Assembly (NCBI GenBank): GCA_947166165.1 | Contig: CAMVDK010000115.1 | Location: 1-9,482 of the forward strand | Origin: an uncultured Porphyromonadaceae bacterium | GTDB taxonomy: Bacteria > Bacteroidota > Bacteroidia > Bacteroidales > Muribaculaceae | Length of the DNA stretch: 9,482 nt | Direction of reading: 5' to 3' | Shown: positions 1 through 4,335 of the stretch, one piece after another | How the letters are laid out: every line of letters begins with the position of its first letter | How positions within the stretch are numbered: the first letter of the stretch is position 1 | Program-made: the position numbers and the translations under genes | The notes under the pieces: generated by a model | The model's database searches: none | Seen by the model: the letters and a program-made list of their open reading frames with translations, nothing else | Told to the model about the DNA's origin: nothing

Positions 1-14
1 CCGCCGGGCGACAT

Positions 15-44
15 GGCCAAATTTTTGGCCGAAAAATTTTTCGG
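15..44. repeat. Two overlapping A/T-tract palindromes
   Basis: Bases 15-30 form an inverted repeat with 7-bp arms GGCCAAA and TTTGGCC around a TT centre. Bases 29-44, CCGAAAAATTTTTCGG, are a perfect 16-bp palindrome that shares its first CC with the end of the preceding repeat. A related copy follows at 119-159. As RNA either could fold into a short stem; as DNA the A-tracts would be bent. The function is unknown. Confidence 0.7.
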
Positions 45-56
45 AAAACTCCCGGT

Positions 57-72
57 CGGCGGTGGGCCGCCG
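57..72. repeat. GC-rich hairpin
   Basis: CGGCGG (57-62) and CCGCCG (67-72) are perfectly complementary around the loop TGGG. The hairpin sits between the two A/T-palindrome modules. No T-run follows directly, so it is not a standard intrinsic terminator in the plus direction. Confidence 0.55.
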
Positions 73-118
73 GTCATTTCCGAATTGCGGGTGCAAAATT
101 ACTGCCTTTCCGCGAACT

Positions 119-159
119 GGCCAAATTTTTTGGGGACTTTTTTTGAAAAAATTTTCCGG
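119..159. repeat. Degenerate second copy of the A/T palindrome module
   Basis: GGCCAAATTTTTTGG (119-133) repeats the start of the 15-44 module with one extra T, 104 bp downstream. The second half, GAAAAAATTTTCCGG (145-159), resembles GAAAAATTTTTCGG at 31-44. Inside the copy, CCAAA (121-125) pairs with TTTGG (129-133), and six T's (139-144) face six A's (146-151) across a single G. The copy is less symmetrical than the first, as expected of a decayed duplicate or a second site of the same family. Confidence 0.5.
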
Positions 160-252
160 GATTTTGATAGAGAGCTGGAAATCAGGAGAATGGCTGATTT
201 TTGCGGCCTGGCGAGGCACACCTTATTATATTATAGAGCGCGGCTGGTGGAG

Positions 253-319
253 CTAGTTTTTCTAGTTGAACTAGAGGAACTAGATTTTCTAGTTTTGCTA
301 GAATTTCTTGACTTGCTAG
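253..319. repeat. 9-bp-periodic CTAG array
   Basis: CTAG starts at 253, 262, 271, 280, 289, 298 and 316, always in 9-bp register; the missing unit at 307 reads CTTG. A further CTAG at 361 and a CTTG at 334 keep the same phase beyond the main block. The five bases between tetranucleotides vary. Inside the array TCTAGTT (261-267), AACTAGA (269-275), AACTAGA (278-284) and TCTAGTT (288-294) form two nested or alternative inverted repeats, so the units can pair with each other. CTAG is a scarce tetranucleotide in many bacterial genomes, which makes seven in 67 bp striking. If translated, the array gives a three-residue repeat, but nothing suggests that it is coding. The function is unknown. Confidence 0.8.
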
Positions 320-402
320 GCCATAGCACACCACTTGTCTTCACTTGCTCGGCGGGGGCTCTAGGTGGTGGTTATAAAAAATGTGGCTGAATTCGCCGTA
401 CA

Positions 403-419
403 TACAGAAAATTTCTGTA
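403..419. promoter_or_regulatory. Near-perfect palindrome upstream of cstA, candidate operator
   Basis: TACAGAAA and TTTCTGTA form 8-bp arms around a single central A, 124 bp before the chosen cstA start. The length and symmetry suit a dimeric DNA-binding protein, but the sequence does not match the CRP site known to control cstA in Escherichia coli, and no regulator gene lies nearby. An operator role is inference; it could also be another member of the A/T palindromes found upstream. Confidence 0.35.
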
Positions 420-456
420 ATTTTGCCGCCACGAAAATTTGCGGTGGTTTTGGAAT

Positions 457-486
457 GGTTTTCGGCACTGCGAACACTCGAAAACC
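457..486. promoter_or_regulatory. Inverted repeat in the cstA leader
   Basis: GGTTTTCG (457-464) and CGAAAACC (479-486) are perfectly complementary 8-bp arms around a 14-base loop, ending 56 bp before the cstA start. In an RNA leader this would form a stable stem; no T-run follows directly, so a simple terminator is unlikely. A leader structure or a protein-binding site are both possible. Confidence 0.35.
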
Positions 487-542
487 GCCGCGAGTTTTGC
501 TTTATTCATTCTGAATCGAACTCGCATTATCGTTTAGCGCTT

Positions 543-2090
543 ATGATTTCATTCCTGATCAGTCTGCTGGCGCTGATAGCCGGCTATTTTATTTATGGGT
601 CGTTTGTTGAGCGCATCTTCGGCCCCGACGACCGCCCCACCCCCGCCGAGCGTCTGGCTGACGGGGTGGACTATGTGGCGCTGCCCACCTGGAAGGTGTT
701 CATGATCCAGTTCCTGAACATTGCCGGTACGGGTCCTATATTCGGTGCCATCATGGGCATCTGGTTCGGCCCGGCCGCGTTGCTGTGGATAGTGCTTGGG
801 TGCATCTTTGCCGGAGCCACACACGACTATCTGAGCGGCATGCTGTCGATGCGCCACGACGGTGCCAGCCTGCCGTTGCTGGTGGGCAAGTACCTCGGCA
901 ACAGCACCCAGCGGGTGATGCTGGTGTTTGTGGTGCTGCTGATGCTGATGGTGGGTGCGGTGTTCGTCTATAGTCCGGCCATGATTCTGACGAGTTTCGG
1001 CGGCACGATGCCCCTGTGGGTAGTGGTGATATTCCTCTACTACATCGTGGCCACGCTGCTGCCCATCGACAAGATTATCGGCAAGGTTTACCCGCTGTTT
1101 GCGGTTGCATTGCTGTTCATGGCGGTGGCCCTGCTGGCCGGCATGCTGTGGAAGTGGCCCACGATTCCCGAATTATGGCATCTGGGGCAGATGAACCAAT
1201 GGCGCAGCAGCCTGATGGTGAACGGCTACGACGCCCTGGGGTTGACGGCCTTCGTGCAAAAGAACCCCACGTTCCCCTGCCTGTTCATCACCATAGCCTG
1301 CGGAGCCATCAGCGGCTTCCACGCCACGCAGAGCCCGCTCATGGCTCGCTGCATGACCAGCGAGCGTCTGGGCCGACGGGTGTTCTATGGCTCGATGATC
1401 ACCGAGGGCGCCGTGGCCTTGATATGGGCCACAGCATCGGCCTACTTCTTCTACGCCGGTGGCTGGCGCGAGGTGCTGTCGCCGGCCGATGTTGAGGCAT
1501 TCCTGGCGCAAGTCGGCGGTCCGGAGGGCAAGACGCTCATCCAGCAATATGGCGCTCCGGCAGTCGTCAAACTGCTGTGCACCGGCGGTCTGGGCGTTGC
1601 CGGCGGCGTGCTGGCAATCCTGGGTGTGGTTGCCGCGCCCATCACCACCGGCGACACGGCCTTCCGCAGCGCGCGCCTGATTCTGGCCGAGGCGCTGCAC
1701 ATCGAGCAGCACTCCGTGGCCAAGCGGCTCATGGTGAGCTTGCCCGTGTTTGTGGCCGCCTTCGCCCTGCTGATGTGGCAAATCGGCAACCCCGATGGCT
1801 TCAACGTGCTGTGGCAGTACTTTGGCTGGGCCAACCAGACGCTGAGCGTGTTCACGCTGTGGACGGTGACCGTGTGGCTGACGCTCAAGGGCAAAGCCTA
1901 CGTGGTGATGCTCGTGCCGGCGGTGCTGATGACAATGGTGTGCACAACCTTCGTGGTGGTGTCGCCCCAGGCGCTGGCCCTGCCGCACTGGGCGGCCTGG
2001 GTGATGGCCCCCGCCGTGGCCGCACTGTCGCTCGCATGGTTCTACGCATGGAAAAGCCGGCATGAAAAAGCCGCCCTAAAACAACCATAA
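543..2090 (+). CDS. cstA: CstA-family membrane transporter, short form
   Basis: This 515-residue polytopic inner-membrane protein belongs to the carbon starvation protein A family, whose members import peptides or pyruvate. Family signatures are IAGTGPIFGAIMG (60-72), where the family has an IAGAGP motif; CGAISGFHATQSP (253-265); PITTGDTAFRSAR (366-378); and LWQYFGWANQTLS (423-435). Hydrophobic segments occur throughout, starting at residue 2 and including 53-95, 124-150, 157-174, 182-203, 243-260, 284-304, 346-368, 397-413, 434-448, 452-474 and 483-501. The protein is clearly shorter than E. coli CstA (about 700 residues) and lacks much of its C-terminal part. The start at 543 was chosen because the first membrane helix begins there; the frame is open back to 381, but that stretch is repeat-derived and polar. 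It is followed by panB after 34 bp. The substrate (pyruvate, another 2-oxoacid or peptides) cannot be read from the sequence. Confidence 0.9.
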   Translation: MISFLISLLALIAGYFIYGSFVERIFGPDDRPTPAERLADGVDYVALPTWKVFMIQFLNIAGTGPIFGAIMGIWFGPAALLWIVLGCIFAGATHDYLSGMLSMRHDGASLPLLVGKYLGNSTQRVMLVFVVLLMLMVGAVFVYSPAMILTSFGGTMPLWVVVIFLYYIVATLLPIDKIIGKVYPLFAVALLFMAVALLAGMLWKWPTIPELWHLGQMNQWRSSLMVNGYDALGLTAFVQKNPTFPCLFITIACGAISGFHATQSPLMARCMTSERLGRRVFYGSMITEGAVALIWATASAYFFYAGGWREVLSPADVEAFLAQVGGPEGKTLIQQYGAPAVVKLLCTGGLGVAGGVLAILGVVAAPITTGDTAFRSARLILAEALHIEQHSVAKRLMVSLPVFVAAFALLMWQIGNPDGFNVLWQYFGWANQTLSVFTLWTVTVWLTLKGKAYVVMLVPAVLMTMVCTTFVVVSPQALALPHWAAWVMAPAVAALSLAWFYAWKSRHEKAALKQP

Positions 2091-2124
2091 TCCTCCAACC
2101 GACAACTAAAAAACTGAACATACA

Positions 2125-2946
2125 ATGTCAACCTACACCGTAACCGACACCAAGAAGGTGACCACCAAGCGCATCAAGGACATGATGCAGGCCGGAGAGA
2201 AAATCGCGATGCTCACCTCCTATGACTACACGATGGCCTCGCTGGTCGACCAGGCGGGCATCGACATCATCCTGGTGGGCGACAGCGCGTCGAACGTGAT
2301 GCAGGGCAACCAGACCACCATCCCCATCACCATCGACGACATGATTGTGTACGGCCGCACGGTGGCCCGCGCCGCCAAGCGCGCCATGGTGATTGTGGAC
2401 ATGCCCTTCGGCACCTACCAGGGCGACCCCATCGAGGCCCAGCGCAACGCCGTGCGCATCATGCGCGAGACCGGGGCCGACGGCGTGAAACTGGAGGGTG
2501 GCCGCGAGATGCGCGGCGCCATCGAGATGATTCTGCGTGCCGGCATCCCCGTGATGGGCCACCTGGGCCTCACGCCGCAGAGCATCAATAAATTCGGCAC
2601 CTACGCCACACGCGCCACCGGCGAGGCCGAGGCACTGCGCCTGATGAGCGACGCCCGCGTGCTCGAAGAAGTGGGCTGCTTTGCCGTGGTGCTCGAGAAG
2701 ATTCCCGCCTTGCTGGCCGCCAAAGTGACCGAGGCCATCCACGTGCCCACCATCGGCATCGGTGCCGGCCCTGGCACCGACGGACAAGTGCTCGTGGCCC
2801 ACGACATGCTCGGCCTCAACACCGCCTTCAAACCCAAGTTCCTGCGCCTGTACAACAACCTGGGCGAACAGATCGTGGACAGTGTGGGCAACTACATCAG
2901 CGACGTGAAGCGCGGCGACTTCCCCAACGAAAACGAACAATACTGA
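2125..2946 (+). CDS. panB: 3-methyl-2-oxobutanoate hydroxymethyltransferase (ketopantoate hydroxymethyltransferase)
   Basis: This cytoplasmic enzyme transfers a hydroxymethyl group from 5,10-methylenetetrahydrofolate to 3-methyl-2-oxobutanoate, giving ketopantoate for pantothenate and coenzyme A synthesis. At 273 residues it has the usual PanB length and a full TIM-barrel pattern. Visible motifs are MLTSYDYTMA (29-38), LVGDSASNVMQG (50-61), VDMPFGTY (91-98), GVKLEGG (120-126), GHLGLTPQSIN (145-155), VLEKIP (189-194) and IGIGAGPGTDGQVLV (210-224). Asp53, Asp92 and Glu124 match the metal-binding acids and Glu191 the catalytic glutamate known from E. coli PanB. The start is preceded by an A-rich, Shine-Dalgarno-poor leader typical of Bacteroidetes. 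No panC or panD is present in the window. The 34-bp gap from cstA suggests one transcript. Confidence 0.97.
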   Translation: MSTYTVTDTKKVTTKRIKDMMQAGEKIAMLTSYDYTMASLVDQAGIDIILVGDSASNVMQGNQTTIPITIDDMIVYGRTVARAAKRAMVIVDMPFGTYQGDPIEAQRNAVRIMRETGADGVKLEGGREMRGAIEMILRAGIPVMGHLGLTPQSINKFGTYATRATGEAEALRLMSDARVLEEVGCFAVVLEKIPALLAAKVTEAIHVPTIGIGAGPGTDGQVLVAHDMLGLNTAFKPKFLRLYNNLGEQIVDSVGNYISDVKRGDFPNENEQY

Positions 2947-2962
2947 CACCCCCACACACATT

Positions 2963-3433
2963 ATGACCATCAAACATCTCATCCTGCTCCTGTCCTTCGC
3001 CCTGGCCACCGCGCTCCCCATGCCGGCGCAGCACATCAAGAAAGGCGACTGGTCGGGCAGCCTGCAGCTGCACACGGGCAGCCGGCGCAGCTTCGGCATC
3101 GGTGCCGGCGCACAATATGTGCCCCTCGACTACCTGCGCGCCGACCTCAACATCAACTATTATTTCGAGGTGAACTACGACCTGAACCTGAACGTGCACT
3201 ATCTCATCGACGTTTACAAGCAGCGGCTCACCGTCTACCCGTTCATCGGCTTCACGGCGGCCAACCTGAACGTGAAAAGCGAACAACGCGAGAGCCATGT
3301 GGGCATGAACCTGGGAGCCGGCATCGAATACCGTCTGGACTACGACATGTCGCTCATGCTCGAGGCGCGCCGCTCGCTCGTCAAGCACATCGGCATGACC
3401 GACTTCGCCGCCGGAGTCCGGCTCACCTTCTGA
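2963..3433 (+). CDS. Small secreted outer-membrane beta-barrel-like protein, function unknown
   Basis: This 156-residue protein begins with a Sec-type signal: Lys4 and His5, a hydrophobic core LILLLSFALATAL (6-18), and a probable signal peptidase I site near the Ala-Gln at 22-23. There is no lipobox cysteine. The mature part alternates polar and hydrophobic residues with many Tyr, Asn and Gly (for example YLRADLNINYYFEVNYDLNLNV around 57-78, then VYPFIGFTAANLNV and LGAGIEYRLDYDMSLMLEAR), as in strands of a small 8-strand outer-membrane barrel. It ends in GVRLTF; a terminal Phe after alternating hydrophobics is the usual recognition signal for BAM-dependent insertion. It lies 16 bp after panB and is probably on the same transcript, although its role need not be related. 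No enzyme motif is visible. A periplasmic beta-sandwich protein is a less likely alternative. Confidence 0.75.
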   Translation: MTIKHLILLLSFALATALPMPAQHIKKGDWSGSLQLHTGSRRSFGIGAGAQYVPLDYLRADLNINYYFEVNYDLNLNVHYLIDVYKQRLTVYPFIGFTAANLNVKSEQRESHVGMNLGAGIEYRLDYDMSLMLEARRSLVKHIGMTDFAAGVRLTF

Positions 3434-3485
3434 GCCACCGGTCAAGCACACGACACTGGCATCGTTTCGACTCAGAATTTTTGTG

Positions 3486-3515
3486 TTTTTGCATCGTGAA
3501 TGTGTTTCAAATTTG
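3486..3515 (+). promoter_or_regulatory. Possible Bacteroidetes-type promoter of dtd (weak)
   Basis: CAAATTTG (3508-3515) matches the Bacteroides -7 consensus TAnnTTTG except for its first base. TTTG at 3488-3491 could serve as the -33 element, but the 16-bp spacing is shorter than the usual 19-21 bp, and the box ends only 6 bp before the ATG. The AT-rich character of 3471-3515 between GC-rich genes is the best argument that initiation occurs here. Confidence 0.25.
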
Positions 3516-3521
3516 CTGCTT

Positions 3522-3974
3522 ATGCGATTAGTGATTCAACGGGTGACGCAGGCTTCGGTGACCATCGACGGCAGCCTGCACAGCGAGATAGGGGCCGGGC
3601 TGATGGTGCTGGTGGGCGTGGCCGAGGGCGACACCGAGGCCGACGTGGCCTGGCTGGTGGGCAAGACGGCCGCGCTGCGCATCTTCGACGACGAGGCCGG
3701 CGTGATGAACCGCAGCGTGATGGACGTGGGCGGCGAGGTGCTGGCCGTGAGCCAGTTCACGCTCAACGCGAGCACCAAGAAGGGCAACCGTCCGAGCTAT
3801 ATCCACGCCGCCGGCCACTCGCTGGCCATACCGCTCTACGAGGCCTACTGCGCCCAGCTGCAGGCGGCGATGGGCCGCGAGGTGAAGCAGGGCGTGTTTG
3901 GCGCCAACATGCAGGTGGCGCTCGTGAACGACGGCCCGGTGACCATCATCATCGACTCCCGCCTGCGGGAATAA
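3522..3974 (+). CDS. dtd: D-aminoacyl-tRNA deacylase (D-Tyr-tRNA deacylase)
   Basis: Dtd hydrolyses D-aminoacyl-tRNA, and glycine mischarged on tRNA-Ala, so that D-amino acids stay out of proteins; it acts as a cytoplasmic homodimer. The 150-residue product has the normal length. The N-terminal MRLVIQRVTQASVTIDG (1-17) is typical of the family, and the two signature motifs are present: SQFTL (77-81) and the Gly-cisPro motif inside NDGPVT (136-141, Gly138-Pro139). KGNRPSY (87-93) and GVFGANM (124-130) are also family segments. The start at 3522 was chosen because family members begin with M-R-x-V-I-Q-R-V; a GTG at 3483 would add 13 unrelated residues. The next gene, mazG-like, begins 22 bp after the stop. 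As I recall, dtd beside a mazG-like gene is a common Bacteroidetes arrangement. Confidence 0.97.
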   Translation: MRLVIQRVTQASVTIDGSLHSEIGAGLMVLVGVAEGDTEADVAWLVGKTAALRIFDDEAGVMNRSVMDVGGEVLAVSQFTLNASTKKGNRPSYIHAAGHSLAIPLYEAYCAQLQAAMGREVKQGVFGANMQVALVNDGPVTIIIDSRLRE

Positions 3975-3996
3975 CGCCAATTTTTTCCCAACCCTC

Positions 3997-4323
3997 ATGA
4001 CCATCCAAGAACTGCAACAGCGCGTCGACGAGTGGATCAAGACCTACGGCGTGCGCTACTTCAACGAGCTGACCAACATGGCCCTCCTCACCGAGGAGGT
4101 GGGCGAGGTGGCACGCATCGTGGCGCGCCGCTACGGCGAGCAGAGCGCGAAGGCCAGCGACCGCGACCGCTCGCTGGCCGACGAGCTGGCCGATGTGCTC
4201 TGGGTGACGGTGTGCCTGGCCAACCAGACGGGCATCGACCTCACCGAGGCGCTGGAGCGCAACTTTGCCAAGAAGACGGCGCGCGACGCCACGCGCCACC
4301 TGGACAACGCCAAGCTCAAGTAA
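3997..4323 (+). CDS. MazG-like nucleotide pyrophosphohydrolase
   Basis: This 108-residue single-domain all-alpha NTP pyrophosphatase is about the size of the short MazG-like/iMazG proteins and carries one domain, unlike the two-domain E. coli MazG. The magnesium-binding signature is complete: E33-E34-V-G-E37 followed by E63-L-A-D66, which fits the ExxE...ExxD pattern with the usual gap. Such enzymes hydrolyse (d)NTPs to monophosphate and pyrophosphate, and probably clear damaged or excess nucleotides; the exact substrate cannot be predicted. The C-terminus (NFAKKTARDATRHL, 89-102) is basic. The gene is 22 bp after dtd and almost certainly co-transcribed. It converges on polA with a 12-bp gap. 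I use no gene symbol because the short family is only distantly related to the mazG product. Confidence 0.92.
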   Translation: MTIQELQQRVDEWIKTYGVRYFNELTNMALLTEEVGEVARIVARRYGEQSAKASDRDRSLADELADVLWVTVCLANQTGIDLTEALERNFAKKTARDATRHLDNAKLK

Positions 4324-4335
4324 TCGCGGCCCGGC

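Larger units (their letters stand above)
1..542. other. AT-rich noncoding region with repeats upstream of cstA
   Basis: No convincing gene lies here. A frame is open from 13 to 390, but its product is low-complexity and simply translates palindromes and the CTAG array, with no recognisable domain. A second frame runs from 381 into cstA without a stop, but its first 54 codons do not resemble the membrane protein that follows. Base composition shifts sharply from A/T tracts here to GC-rich codons after 543. The contents in order are: A/T-tract palindromes (15-44), a GC hairpin (57-72), a degenerate copy of the palindromes (119-159), an AT-rich stretch around 221-236, the CTAG array (253-319, with a further in-phase CTAG at 361), and two inverted repeats (403-419 and 457-486). 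The region probably carries the cstA promoter, but I could not place a -33/-7 pair convincingly. Confidence 0.75.

Noticed and set aside
290..297. TAGTTTTG, an exact match to the Bacteroides -7 consensus TAnnTTTG, with TTG at 266-268
   Set aside because: It lies inside the CTAG array, where such matches arise from repeat composition, and it is about 250 bp from the cstA start; there is not enough evidence to call a promoter.
13..390. Open frame of 125 codons on the plus strand across the repeat region
   Set aside because: Its product is a translation of the palindromes and the 9-bp CTAG array, with no domain and base composition unlike the real genes.
381..542. Upstream extension of the cstA frame by 54 codons
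   Set aside because: The extension is polar, covers two inverted repeats, and does not resemble the family; the membrane protein begins with the hydrophobic helix at 543.
2128..3099. Long minus-strand open frame antisense to panB and the start of the next gene
   Set aside because: It is rich in His, Ala, Val and Gly and is a by-product of GC-rich third positions in panB; the plus-strand frame carries all family motifs.
3434..3490. Possible terminator after the small outer-membrane-type gene
   Set aside because: Only a 4-bp GCCA/TGGC pairing with a long loop precedes the T-runs; this is too weak to call.
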